The notes below the pieces were generated by a model. That model searched no databases, had not been told where the DNA came from, and worked only from the letters and a program-made list of their open reading frames with translations. From a virus, in the IMG/VR virus record IMGVR_UViG_3300034523_000118, positions 1 through 48,986 of that record: a stretch of 48,986 nucleotides of DNA. One strand, 5' to 3'. Position numbers and translations under genes: made by a program. Shown here piece after piece: positions 1 to 7,030 of this stretch (the stretch's first letter is position 1; the number at the start of each line of letters is the position of its first letter).

Positions 1-123
1 GTAAAGACTCGTTTTCGCGGCTTGGCCAAGAACACGGCGCAACTGACCACGCTGTTTGCCCTGTCGAATCTGTGGATGGTGCGCCGGCAATTATTGCCTG
101 CTGCGGGAGAGGTGCGCCCGTGA
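1..123 (+). CDS. IS5-family transposase, C-terminal fragment
   Basis: The reading frame is open from the first base and ends in TGA at 121-123, giving 40 residues that include GLAKNTAQL and LFALSNLWMVRR. This is the usual C-terminus of IS5-type DDE transposases, which cut and join DNA during insertion-sequence transposition. The rest of the gene lies left of the window, so I cannot tell whether the element is complete. It points rightward, toward the minus-strand early operon of the prophage. I could not identify its terminal inverted repeat in 157-260. Its position suggests that an IS inserted at, or replaced, the left part of the prophage. Confidence 0.75.
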   Translation, partial: VKTRFRGLAKNTAQLTTLFALSNLWMVRRQLLPAAGEVRP

Positions 124-127
124 GTCC

Positions 128-156
128 GGATAACCAAGGCTTTGCCTTGGTTATCC
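128..156 (+). terminator. Strong hairpin behind the transposase
   Basis: A perfect 13-bp stem (128-140 pairing with 144-156) closes a TTT loop just after the transposase stop. There is no clear U-tract, so it may block transcription in either direction or belong to the IS end. Nothing else is recognised in 157-260. Confidence 0.5.
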
Positions 157-260
157 AATAATCAGCGACTGAAAAGCGGGCTTTTCGGCATCCCTAAGCC
201 GCCCATTTCCGACTGATGAGCAACTTGTTCGGAGTTTCCCTAGGGGCGCGGATTCGATGG

Positions 261-1076
261 TTACTTGGTGTCGAAGGTGCCGAGGGACAGCTTCGCGGCA
301 CTGCCGACCTTTGCGTCGAGAACGGCCTTGAACTCCTGCGCAATGGCCTCGCGCTGGGCTTCCTCGCCGATCCAACGCAGTTTCAGCACCGGTTGCGCAC
401 CGCCGGTGATAACCGAAACGCGCAGGCGGATAACTTGCTCGCCCAGGCCTTCGAACGGGATGACCTTGAAGTCCAGCCAGGCTGGCAGGGTTTCTTTGCT
501 GCTCGCCTCGATCTGATCCATGGTGCTGCGGCTGGCGCGGGTCTCGCCGACGGCGTGGTCGCTCTCCGACGAAGCCTTCACGGTGATGGTGCGGACCGCA
601 GCAATGGCCTTGGCGATCGACATGGTGGCGCCGTTCTCATCAGACGCCGCCAGGTGCTGATTCCAGTCTTCGATCCAGTCGCTCATGGCCTTTTGCGCCA
701 GGTTCTGGCCGCACACCGCCTGCACGGCTGCGAAGGCAGCTGAAGCCTTGAGGCGCAGTACGGCGCGATCATCGGCGTGGCCTGGATTATCGGCGGTGCC
801 GATGTTGAACAGCACGACACAGCTCATGGCGTCCTGGTCGATGAAGCCTCGGGCCGCTGGCGCGCCGCGCTCTACGACGTATGCGCTGTAGTCGGCCAGG
901 GAGTGCGTCGCGTAGGTACCGCGGAAGCGACTGCGGCCGAGCTGGAAGCGTTCCAGGTCGATCACAGTGGCACTGTCCGGAACGATGACGGTAGGGGTGT
1001 TGGTGTCCAGGGATTTGCCGGCGGCCGCCAAGACCTGATCGCTGATGAGCTGCAGAGCTTCTTTGCTGAAAGACAT
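261..1076 (-). CDS. DUF2303 (YfdQ-like) phage protein
   Basis: The 271-residue protein resembles the DUF2303 family, typified by YfdQ of an E. coli prophage. The molecular function is not established; members usually sit in early recombination or replication operons. Supporting features are the alpha/beta pattern, the central segment CVVLFNIGTADNPGHADDRA, and its place at the end of a minus-strand run with SSB. The ATG at 1076 follows AAGGAAAAAGCGA, a good ribosome-binding site. It is the last gene of the leftward early operon before the IS. The family call is from memory of sequence pattern. Confidence 0.8.
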   Translation of the reverse strand: MSFSKEALQLISDQVLAAAGKSLDTNTPTVIVPDSATVIDLERFQLGRSRFRGTYATHSLADYSAYVVERGAPAARGFIDQDAMSCVVLFNIGTADNPGHADDRAVLRLKASAAFAAVQAVCGQNLAQKAMSDWIEDWNQHLAASDENGATMSIAKAIAAVRTITVKASSESDHAVGETRASRSTMDQIEASSKETLPAWLDFKVIPFEGLGEQVIRLRVSVITGGAQPVLKLRWIGEEAQREAIAQEFKAVLDAKVGSAAKLSLGTFDTK

Positions 1077-1103
1077 TCGCTTTTTCCTTGTAGGTGCTGT
1101 GAG

Positions 1104-1451
1104 TTACGAGCGTGGGGGTACAGGTGCTTCGTCACGGGTGAAGAGTTGGTCGTGCTTTTCGGGGAACAGGGAGAGCTTGCCGCCGGTGCCGACATGCATC
1201 GGCGTGTCGAGGCTGGTGTTCTCACTGCGGGTGCCGCGCTTGGTGGGGGCCTTGTACTCAAGCTTGTGCTTGATCTTGACCTGGCTGGACTCGCCGACTC
1301 GGCTGAAGTCCAGGGTGATGGTCACCTTGCCGGCCTTGCCGTGATCCACCACGCCGGCGGCGACTTCAGACAGGGCGTGTCCGACCTGGCTGGCGAAGGC
1401 GCCGCCGTTCAGCTCTTCGAGGAACTCGGCAGTATTGGTTGGGGTGGACAT
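1104..1451 (-). CDS. Conserved phage early protein, 115 aa
   Basis: I do not recognise a characterised function. The ATG at 1451 is chosen because AAGGAG lies 8 nt upstream; longer readings have no such site. The protein has an N-terminal helical part (EFLEELNGGAFASQVGHAL) and a strand-rich, lysine-rich middle (VTITLDFSRVGESSQVKIKH). It lies 27 bp upstream of the DUF2303 gene in the same direction and is probably co-transcribed with it. Co-occurrence with SSB and DUF2303 suggests an accessory DNA-metabolism role, but that is inference from neighbours only. Confidence 0.7.
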   Translation of the reverse strand: MSTPTNTAEFLEELNGGAFASQVGHALSEVAAGVVDHGKAGKVTITLDFSRVGESSQVKIKHKLEYKAPTKRGTRSENTSLDTPMHVGTGGKLSLFPEKHDQLFTRDEAPVPPRS

Positions 1452-1539
1452 TGCTTCGACTCCTTGGGATAGATGCCGCTTGGCGGCAAAGTGATGTGCT
1501 GCTGGCGCCGGCCGTGCCGGACGCGTGCGGTGATGCGTT

Positions 1540-1701
1540 TCAAGCGGAAAGCTCCATGTCTCGGTCATGCCAGCCGGCAAGCCACCAGCCGCAGTCCACG
1601 GTCATCCAGCCATATGGCTGGGCATCGCGTGACTGGCTGTTGTCGCGGCAGGCCCTACCGAGGTAGTACGCGGTGGGGTGGACCATCTGCCGGCGTTTCA
1701 T
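1540..1701 (-). CDS. Small Rmf-like protein, 53 aa
   Basis: A 54-codon frame starts at the ATG 2 nt after the ssb stop codon, so translation is probably coupled to ssb. The peptide has the spaced pattern AYYLGRACRDNS ... WWLAGWHDRD, which recalls ribosome modulation factor (A-x3-G near the N-terminus, a closing WL-x-GW-x-D). Rmf binds and inactivates ribosomes in stationary phase; small Rmf-like proteins are also common in Pseudomonas phages. Whether this one binds ribosomes is unknown. It lacks a strong ribosome-binding site of its own. The 88 bp between it and the next gene hold nothing I recognise. Confidence 0.6.
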   Translation of the reverse strand: MKRRQMVHPTAYYLGRACRDNSQSRDAQPYGWMTVDCGWWLAGWHDRDMELSA

Positions 1702-1703
1702 GG

Positions 1704-2201
1704 CTACGCACCGGCCAGGTGGTGGAGGGGGGCGAACGGTATGTCGTCGTCGAAGCTGTCGTGATCGGGCGGTGCGGCCTGCTGGCTTTGCAGCGGGCTT
1801 GACGGCCGTTGTTGCCGCGGCTGCCGATCTGGCACTTGCCCGGGCTGCTGGCCCTGCGGCCGACTGCCCAGCAGCTGCATCGTGCCGTTGATGTCGACGA
1901 TGATTTCCGTGGTGTAGCGCTTGATGCCGTCCTTCTCCCACTCGCGGGTCTGCAGCTTGCCCTCGATGTAGCACTGGGAGCCCTTGCGCAGGTACTCCCC
2001 GGCGATCTCGGCCACCTTCCCGAACAGCGACACGCGGTGCCACTCGGTGCGCTCGACTTTCTCGCCCGAGCGCTTGTCCGTCCACTGCTCGCTGGTAGCC
2101 AGGCTGAGGTTGGTGACCGCATTGCCGTTGGGCAGGTAGCGCACTTCCGGGTCCTGGCCGCAGGTGCCGACCAGGATGACCTTGTTTACCCCGCGACTCA
2201 T
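1704..2201 (-). CDS. ssb: Single-stranded DNA-binding protein
   Basis: The protein coats single-stranded DNA during phage replication and recombination. At 165 aa it matches bacterial SSB. The N-terminal OB fold (roughly residues 1-110) starts [20 protein letters not shown] and includes [22 protein letters not shown] Gln/Pro-rich linker (about 115-145) follows, and the acidic tail is [16 protein letters not shown]. The usual DDDIPF tip, which binds partner proteins, is therefore present but followed by nine extra residues. The ATG at 2201 overlaps the upstream gene's TGA as ATGA, so it is preferred over the longer in-frame reading. Confidence 0.95.
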   Translation of the reverse strand: MSRGVNKVILVGTCGQDPEVRYLPNGNAVTNLSLATSEQWTDKRSGEKVERTEWHRVSLFGKVAEIAGEYLRKGSQCYIEGKLQTREWEKDGIKRYTTEIIVDINGTMQLLGSRPQGQQPGQVPDRQPRQQRPSSPLQSQQAAPPDHDSFDDDIPFAPLHHLAGA

Positions 2202-2536
2202 GACGATGCCGCCCCGGCCAACAAGATCAATGCCAATGCAAAGAGCGCAGCCCAGCGAGTAGCGCATTCTCCGACCTGCCGAACTTTCACCACGGCCACG
2301 ACGGGGAGGGTCTTGGCGTCGATCGCGCGCTCCAGGCTCTGCGCATAGCGAACTGCTTGGGCGTAGCTGGTGTTGCGACCGTAAACGCGGTTGTTGCTGG
2401 CCGAAACGACAGCCCAGCCGTTGCCGCTCTGGGTGACGAAGAAGCGCGATTTACTGCGGAAAGCCTCGGTGGCCATGATCACTTCCTGGCGCAGAGCTTC
2501 AAGCTTGTCTTGGCTTTGTTGGATGGCTGCTTGCAT
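2198..2536 (-). CDS. Phage protein with C-terminal membrane segment
   Basis: This 112-aa protein is not recognised. The start at 2536 has AAGGA 8 nt upstream. It begins with a helical stretch ([20 protein letters not shown]), then a strand-rich region ([20 protein letters not shown]), and ends in a hydrophobic segment ([18 protein letters not shown]) that looks like a C-terminal membrane anchor. Its stop overlaps the ssb start by ATGA, so the two are translationally coupled and belong to the PL operon. A membrane-tailed protein directly before ssb is unusual, but the reading frame is clear. Confidence 0.7.
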   Translation of the reverse strand: MQAAIQQSQDKLEALRQEVIMATEAFRSKSRFFVTQSGNGWAVVSASNNRVYGRNTSYAQAVRYAQSLERAIDAKTLPVVAVVKVRQVGECATRWAALFALALILLAGAASS

Positions 2537-2555
2537 GGGTGTGGTCCTTAGTGGG

Positions 2556-2939
2556 TCAGGCGTGGAGCTCGAAGGCCTCGGCCTTGCGAACGATTCGAAC
2601 TTGGGCGATGCGGCGTTCTGGCGCGCGGCGGTCGCGGCGCATCGGGTCGCTGTCATTGATGGCGGCATGCATGCTGATGAGGCAAGCAAGGAGGATGCAG
2701 AGCGGACTGATTATTTTCTTGTCCCAAGCCTTCATCACGGCGTCCAGGCGACGCTTCGCTTTCAGCTTGTAGATTGCCCGCTCGATGCCGTTGGCTACGG
2801 TCCCGGGAGAGACCTCCATCAGTCGAGCGATCTCTTTTGTGGTGAGGTCTTGGGCAACCCATAGCAGAGCCTCCAACTCGCGAGGAGCCAAGAGCATGCC
2901 GAGGTGGCCGGTCCATTTGCCGCGAGTAATCGTTTCCAT
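2556..2939 (-). CDS. LuxR-type HTH protein with C-terminal membrane segment
   Basis: The 127-aa protein contains a LuxR/FixJ-type helix-turn-helix at about residues 17-65: LAPRELEALLWVAQDLTTKE, then IARLMEVSPGTVANGIERAI. This matches the usual 'L-T-x-R-E ... A-x-x-L-x-x-S-x-x-T-V' pattern. After it comes a hydrophobic stretch (IISPLCILLACLISMHAAI) and a basic tail. No receiver or autoinducer-binding domain is present, so it is a bare DNA-binding module, perhaps membrane-tethered. The ATG at 2939 has GAGGA upstream. The inverted repeat at 2961-3024 directly before the start could be its own operator or an RNA structure. It is probably an early regulator in the PL operon. Confidence 0.75.
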   Translation of the reverse strand: METITRGKWTGHLGMLLAPRELEALLWVAQDLTTKEIARLMEVSPGTVANGIERAIYKLKAKRRLDAVMKAWDKKIISPLCILLACLISMHAAINDSDPMRRDRRAPERRIAQVRIVRKAEAFELHA

Positions 2940-2960
2940 GAAAAGTCCTCGGTGGGCTGC

Positions 2961-3024
2961 ATTGGTCGTGACGCTCGCTGCCGTCCACCTCCCGGACCAG
3001 GGGAGGGCGAACGTCACGACCAAT
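2961..3024. repeat. 18-bp inverted repeat upstream of the LuxR-type gene
   Basis: 2961-2978 (ATTGGTCGTGACGCTCGC) pairs with 3007-3024 with one mismatch. An inner CCTCC/GGAGG stem lies within the 28-nt loop. On the minus-strand transcript it forms a long stem-loop 22 nt before the start codon at 2939. It could be a dimeric operator, an antitermination or attenuation structure, or a translational control. 3025-3183 holds no convincing gene. Confidence 0.7.
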
Positions 3025-3183
3025 TCAGCCGACTTAATGTGCATGGTGGTGAGCGCTACGAACCGTAATGTGCACGGCGGTGCGCCTTAAGGCCCGCATC
3101 GGGGCGTTAAGGGAGGAGAAGCAGACGTAGAAGTCAGGGGCCGGCGGCAGAGGCTTACTCCGATCCGCCAGCAATGAGGGCTA

Positions 3184-3318
3184 TTACTCGACGATGCAAA
3201 TCCAGCGATGGTTGTGTCTATAGGGAGCTCTGGTGAATACAACGTCTGTTACAAGTGTCATGCCGCGATCCTGAAGGGCTTCGGCAAGTTGAGCGAGTGT
3301 CTCTGCTTGGATAGTCAT
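3184..3318 (-). CDS. Small phage protein, 44 aa
   Basis: A 45-codon frame starts at an ATG with GAGGTAACAGCA before it, an acceptable ribosome-binding site. The peptide (MTIQAETLAQLAEALQDRGM ... NHRWICIVE) has an amphipathic N-terminal helix and a strand-like C-terminus. A longer in-frame reading to 3471 lacks a ribosome-binding site and has less plausible composition. It lies in the leader half of the PL operon, where small early phage genes are usual. Function unknown. Confidence 0.5.
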   Translation of the reverse strand: MTIQAETLAQLAEALQDRGMTLVTDVVFTRAPYRHNHRWICIVE

Positions 3319-3486
3319 TGCTGTTACCTCGTCAGATTTACTGCGTTCATAATTCCTGACCGACATGGCAACTGTCGGATTCATTTTTTTTGGGGCACTG
3401 CTTGCATTGCTCCAGTGGACTCCCCCTGATGCGCCCCACTTGAGGCGCACCGGGGAATCGTCTGGCGTCACCGCCTCAGATGGCAG

Positions 3487-3661
3487 CTATGCGCTCATTG
3501 CGTTGGCCTTGGGCTTCCCTCGCATCGCCTTCAATCTGAATACGGCAATGGTCTTGGGGGATCGTGTTGCTCCGCGCTTGAGTGCAGCCCGTTGGCCGGC
3601 TGAGTAGGGCACGTATGCGCGGATTGCCGACCCGTTTTGTCGGCTGGGCTTAATGCTTCAT
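3487..3661 (-). pseudogene. Small basic protein gene, start apparently frameshifted
   Basis: A perfect AGGAGG (3671-3676) lies 9 nt before an ATG at 3661, but this ATG reads only three codons to TAA. One frame over, an uninterrupted stretch reads SIKPSRQNGSAIRAY then VPYSAGQRAALKRGATRSPK and ends at a TAG at 3487-3489. This has the basic, PYSAGQRAA-type look of small Pseudomonas phage proteins. Removing one base of the AA after the ATG would restore a 57-58-residue protein. Alternatively, translation may begin at the internal GTG at 3612 (41 aa). A sequencing error is also possible. 3662-3943 is otherwise the PL leader, with a CCCAGG/CCTGGG hairpin near 3840-3860. Confidence 0.4.
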
Positions 3662-3943
3662 TGGCAGGTTCCTCCTATGGTTTTTGATCCGCGCCATGCT
3701 CGTCGCCGGGTTTCCCCACCTCTGCCTGCTGCAGCTACTGGCTACACATCAGGTGGCTCGCATGGTTTGGCGTCCTCCCGTTTAGGGGAGTCCGGCAGCT
3801 ATCCAGAGGCTGCGTGGTCGACGACTTAGCTTGTCCCGACCCAGGTAATGGCCTGGGTGCGTCGAGGTGGTCACGTCTGGTTGTGTAAAGAGCGGTGGCC
3901 GGTGAGGCCTCAGCAGTCCCTGGTGGATGACTGCGATGAGTGA

Positions 3944-3972
3944 AATATGCACCAGTGCAATTTGGCTGTCAA
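3944..3972 (-). promoter_or_regulatory. PL-like leftward early promoter
   Basis: On the minus strand TTGACA (3972-3967) is followed after exactly 17 nt by CATATT (3949-3944). The spacer contains one operator and a second touches the upstream side of the -35, the expected layout of a repressed early promoter. It reads toward the LuxR-type, ssb and DUF2303 genes. Confidence 0.7.
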
Positions 3973-3984
3973 TGCACTGGTGCA
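3948..3984. promoter_or_regulatory. OL operators (two sites)
   Basis: TGCACCAGTGCA at 3948-3959 and its reverse complement TGCACTGGTGCA at 3973-3984 are identical 12-mers in opposite orientation, centres 25 bp apart. The same 12-mer occurs at 8643-8654 between the -35 and -10 of the cro-side promoter. They are therefore the likely binding sites of the CI and Cro proteins encoded here. Confidence 0.75.
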
Positions 3985-4069
3985 TATATTATTTGCCTGC
4001 TCATTCTTGAATCCGTTTCGCTTGTAGGGGGTTACCTTTTTCTGAGGGCTTGGTTATGCTTTTCTGATG

Positions 4070-4085
4070 CTGGATGGATATACAG
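4070..4085. promoter_or_regulatory. LexA-like box before the DUF1654 gene
   Basis: CTG-N10-CAG (CTGGATGGATATACAG) has a good right half (ATATACAG) and a weaker left half compared with the LexA consensus. It ends 15 bp before the ATG at 4101 and could make the gene damage-inducible. I see no convincing -35/-10 pair for this gene between the OL operators and the box. Confidence 0.4.
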
Positions 4086-4100
4086 TTAAAGGAGAGCGAC

Positions 4101-4427
4101 ATGGCCAAGCAAAAGAAAGCAGCGCCTCAGGGGCGCCAAGAGGTCACCGGACTAGAGCGCCTAAGCCTGCGGGTTTCATCGATGATCAATCACCCGATTG
4201 CACAGTCGCAGCGTTGGGTGACGATCCATCGCCTGGACACGGATGGAGACATGGAGTGGGAGGAGGTGATGGGTCTGCTGGCCGAAACGCCTGAGCTGGA
4301 CCTGACGTTCAACGACGACGAGAGCGTGACCGTTCGGTGGGAGCCCCAGAGCGTCGAGGATCGTGACGACCTGGTCGTGGAGAAGGATTGGGAGGAGGAG
4401 AGAGTAGGGGAAGAGGTGCCTTTCTAG
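4101..4427 (+). CDS. DUF1654 family protein
   Basis: The 108-aa protein fits DUF1654, a family seen mainly in Pseudomonas genomes and prophages. Diagnostic stretches are LERLSLRVSSMINHPIAQSQ, VTIHRLDTDGDMEWEEVMGL and the strand pair DLTFNDDESVTVRWEP. The tail is highly acidic. The biochemical role is not known to me. The ATG at 4101 has AAAGGAG upstream and is preferred over the in-frame ATG at 4074, which overlaps the LexA-like box. It is the first rightward gene inside the immunity region. It may be SOS-controlled if the box at 4070-4085 is real. Confidence 0.8.
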   Translation: MAKQKKAAPQGRQEVTGLERLSLRVSSMINHPIAQSQRWVTIHRLDTDGDMEWEEVMGLLAETPELDLTFNDDESVTVRWEPQSVEDRDDLVVEKDWEEERVGEEVPF

Positions 4428-4579
4428 CTGATGGAATCTATGGCCTGCCCGTCCATACAGCATGGATGGAAAGCCAGTGGCGACTTCTATTTTGGCGTAG
4501 TACGGTCCGCCTCCAACAAACCACCCGGTTCGTTGCCTCCAATCCCACGGACCGGGACTCTCATGACCTGGGAGGTCGA

Positions 4580-4837
4580 ATGGAAGTCGCTCGAGAGATC
4601 AGCCAACAAGAATTGGATAACGCCCTGGTAGCCTTCGCCCGCTATAAAATCGGAGAAATCAAAATCTTCGACTTGGAGCAGGCAATGAGCTTCGAAGCGG
4701 GCGAAGCCTTATCCGAAAGCGGGCTGGTTCGGTTCTCAATAACCAAGATGGTGTCCGGACGGTATCGCATTAGCGATGAAGGGGAGAACGCCATCACACC
4801 GGCTGGTCGGGATCGCCTTGAGGTGATCCGCGCCTGA
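4580..4837 (+). CDS. Hypothetical protein, 85 aa
   Basis: The start is set by GGAGG at 4571-4575 just before the ATG. The peptide has a helical N-terminal half (EISQQELDNALVAFARYKIG, then a DLEQAMSF helix) and a C-terminal part resembling the wing of a winged helix (SGRYRISDEGENAITPAGRD). That suggests a small DNA-binding protein, but I recognise no family. It sits between the DUF1654 and diguanylate cyclase genes in the same direction. The 152 bp before it hold no better-supported gene. Confidence 0.5.
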   Translation: MEVAREISQQELDNALVAFARYKIGEIKIFDLEQAMSFEAGEALSESGLVRFSITKMVSGRYRISDEGENAITPAGRDRLEVIRA

Positions 4838-4905
4838 CTATAGGCAAGCCTGGCAACGGCCACAGACAGCTCCTGCGGCCATCTGCAAAACACAGGCAAA
4901 GAAAG

Positions 4906-4925
4906 GCCCGCACTGCTATGCGGGC
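4906..4925. terminator. Hairpin before the diguanylate cyclase gene
   Basis: GCCCGCA (4906-4912) pairs with TGCGGGC (4919-4925) over a 6-nt loop. On the minus strand it is followed by CTTTCTTTG, so it could act as a weak terminator there. A TATAAT hexamer at 5022-5027, without a clear -35, may be the -10 of the downstream gene. Confidence 0.4.
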
Positions 4926-5108
4926 TAACGTAGGGAAGCGGATGAGCTTTCACTGTGCAGGGCAGGGCGTGAAAAAAGCGTGAAGGCATGAAAAAGCCCC
5001 TCTGAGCCTAAGGATTGGCCTTATAATCCGGACCCGCAGGAAGACAGCTCTTCGCTTGTGCCCCTGCTTCCGGCTGCATATCGTTTTGTGCGCTCCCTGA
5101 GGTCTGTC

Positions 5109-6047
5109 ATGAATAATTTTGAAAGCGCGTCTATCAGAGCGCTGACCTTTCTGCGTCAAAAGCTCGGCTTCCAGTTATGTATGGTGACGCGTGCAGAGGG
5201 TAACGATTGGACTGTACTGCACAGTGACGATAAAGGGTACGGAGTTGTCCCGGGTGATGTCTTCAACTGGGATGATTCCTTCTGCTGCGAGATGGTCAAA
5301 GGGCTGGGGCCGAACATAGCCGCTGACGCAAACCAGGTGCCGGCGTATGCTGCAGCCGAGATCGGTCGAAAAATCCCGATCGGCGCCTACATCGGCGTGC
5401 CTCTTAGAATTGCGGATGGGCGATTATTCGGGACTTTGTGTGGGATAGATCCCTCTGTCCAGCCGGATGACATATCGGAACACCAAGAGCTGATTGAGAT
5501 GCTTGGTGAGATGCTTAGCACTATTTTGCAGATGGAACTGAGAGTCGACGAGGAGGAGAGGCGTGCGGAGCGATTCCAGGCCCAGGCTCTCACTGATGCC
5601 CTGACCGGACTGTACAACCGGGGTGGGTGGGAGCAACTGCTTGCCAAAGAAGAGGCGCGCTATCAGCGGTACCGGCAATCATCTGTCGTGATAGTTGTCG
5701 ATCTGGATGAGCTGAAAACCGTCAATGATCTTCAGGGGCACGCAGCGGGTGATTCTTTGATTAAACGCGCCGCGTCCGCATTACAGGCAGCCTCCAGGTC
5801 TGAGGATGTGGTTGCCAGGTTGGGAGGCGATGAGTTTGGGATTATCGGCGTTGGCTGTGACTTGGCCGCTGGCCAGGCGCTCTGCAGTCGACTAGAGGCG
5901 GCACTTGACGCTGAAGGTATCAAGGCATCGTATGGCCTTGCCGTCACAACCAGAAGCACTCGCATAGCAGCAGCATTGACCATTGCAGACAACGAGATGT
6001 ACGAGCAGAAGCGTCAGAAGAAAGCGGCGGATCTTCTGGAAGCATGA
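5109..6047 (+). CDS. GAF-GGDEF diguanylate cyclase
   Basis: The enzyme is expected to join two GTP into cyclic di-GMP, the second messenger that favours biofilm formation over motility. The 312-aa protein has an N-terminal GAF-type sensor domain (about residues 10-150), a helical linker rich in Glu/Arg, and a GGDEF domain (about 160-312). The signature DALTGLYNR, the metal/substrate segment VDLDELKTVND, an intact GGDEF at 239-243 and an RxxD inhibitory site (RSED, 230-233) five residues before it are all present, so it should be active and product-inhibited. The ATG at 5109 follows TGAGG; an upstream in-frame ATG has no site. It lies inside the prophage immunity region and ends at a bidirectional terminator. 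The GAF ligand is unknown. Confidence 0.92.
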   Translation: MNNFESASIRALTFLRQKLGFQLCMVTRAEGNDWTVLHSDDKGYGVVPGDVFNWDDSFCCEMVKGLGPNIAADANQVPAYAAAEIGRKIPIGAYIGVPLRIADGRLFGTLCGIDPSVQPDDISEHQELIEMLGEMLSTILQMELRVDEEERRAERFQAQALTDALTGLYNRGGWEQLLAKEEARYQRYRQSSVVIVVDLDELKTVNDLQGHAAGDSLIKRAASALQAASRSEDVVARLGGDEFGIIGVGCDLAAGQALCSRLEAALDAEGIKASYGLAVTTRSTRIAAALTIADNEMYEQKRQKKAADLLEA

Positions 6048-6051
6048 AAAA

Positions 6052-6075
6052 GCCCGCCGAGGCGGGCCATTCTTT
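6052..6075. terminator. Bidirectional terminator
   Basis: GCCCGCC (6052-6058) and GGCGGGC (6061-6067) form a tight stem, with a T-rich run to the right and an A-run to the left. It can therefore stop both the cyclase transcript and the convergent minus-strand cI-operon/KilA-N-like transcript. Confidence 0.85.
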
Positions 6076-6076
6076 G

Positions 6077-6982
6077 TCACTGCAACAGTTTCGGGTCTTG
6101 ATAAGAGGCGATAGCGAGCTGGGCAAATGATACGGGAAGAGATCGATCTTTTGCTTTCCCCTTGAGGTATGTCTCAAATTTGCCTTGGCCGATGTACGTC
6201 TCTCTGAACCATCTGCGAAACTCTCCAAGCGCGGCCTCTGGGTAGCAGTTCGACTCTTGAGGGTTTGATAGAGCTTGAGGGAAGTACTCGGGGTAGTTGT
6301 GAGCAAATTTCTTTCGCTCTCCAAACTGGAGTTCAAGATTGTTGTCTTTCCAGTGTCTGCCCCAATGCTGGCCAACGCTGATGTCTGGAACGAAATTGCT
6401 ATCAATGTGGAGCCCGCTTTGCCCAAGATGCAGAACCATGTCAGCAATCTCTTTGAAAACTCCGAAGTACCCTGCAGGGGCGGCGTTATAGACCAAAGAC
6501 ATCCTGTCGTGAAATTGCTTCCACTGCGCAGGGACATGGCTCTCCGGGTCGTACCCAACCTGGGTATAGATGAAATCGCGCAGGGCTTTGCCTGCCAGTA
6601 GCCTGAAATTCATCAGGGCTTCGTCTTTGCGATTTATGCCCGCTTCGAAAGCGTAGTACTCCAAAATAGCCAAGCAAACGCCGTCAGGGTACGCATGCGA
6701 TAGCGTTCCCTTATCCATGACTGCTGTATATGGTTCGTCGTAGCTCAGGCCGTGAGTTTGAAGCAGCGAATGAATTTTCAAGATCCCTGGCCGACCAGAT
6801 TTCCAATCATTCGCGATGTCGAGAATCGATGTGTGTTGAATCCCGCAAAGCCTGGCGAGGCCTCGAGCAGTCAAAAATGGAGTGCCGTCCGATAGCACGC
6901 CCATTCCAATGCCATCAATCTCAACCTGCGCGTCAATCGCTAGAGGCATTTGGGCCTGTGGGCTGGTGGGGAAATTTGCCAT
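6077..6982 (-). CDS. KilA-N/P63C-like prophage protein, candidate exclusion protein
   Basis: The 301-aa protein has an N-terminal region resembling KilA-N/BRO DNA-binding domains (LSDGTPFLTARGLARLCGIQ at about 31-50, then ILEYYAFEAGINRKDEALMN). Its C-terminal half resembles phage P63C-type proteins (WKQFHDRMSLVYNAAPAGYF, FKEIADMV, NYPEYFPQALSNPQESNCYP). It lies downstream of the cI repressor in the same direction, inside the OL-OR interval, where lambda carries rexAB. Prophage abortive-infection proteins of the BstA type share a KilA-N domain and this location, so that is one candidate role; antirepressor is another. It has a plausible promoter of its own but no clear ribosome-binding site. 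A terminator follows immediately. Confidence 0.6.
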   Translation of the reverse strand: MANFPTSPQAQMPLAIDAQVEIDGIGMGVLSDGTPFLTARGLARLCGIQHTSILDIANDWKSGRPGILKIHSLLQTHGLSYDEPYTAVMDKGTLSHAYPDGVCLAILEYYAFEAGINRKDEALMNFRLLAGKALRDFIYTQVGYDPESHVPAQWKQFHDRMSLVYNAAPAGYFGVFKEIADMVLHLGQSGLHIDSNFVPDISVGQHWGRHWKDNNLELQFGERKKFAHNYPEYFPQALSNPQESNCYPEAALGEFRRWFRETYIGQGKFETYLKGKAKDRSLPVSFAQLAIASYQDPKLLQ

Positions 6983-7002
6983 TTTTCATCGCATCCGTTT
7001 GA

Positions 7003-7030
7003 TTTATAACGATTTAATGGTGGTGGGCAA
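7003..7030 (-). promoter_or_regulatory. Possible promoter of the KilA-N/P63C-like gene
   Basis: On the minus strand TTGCCC (7030-7025) and TATAAA (7008-7003) are separated by 16 nt, about 20 nt before the start codon at 6982. It would allow expression in the lysogen independent of the cI promoter. Confidence 0.4.

Noticed and set aside
3365-3607. Plus-strand 80-residue frame in the PL leader
   Set aside because: No ribosome-binding site, and it opposes the better supported small minus-strand gene.
3782-3985. Minus-strand 67-residue frame overlapping the OL operators
   Set aside because: Its start lies upstream of the predicted PL -10, so it would not be on that transcript; no ribosome-binding site.
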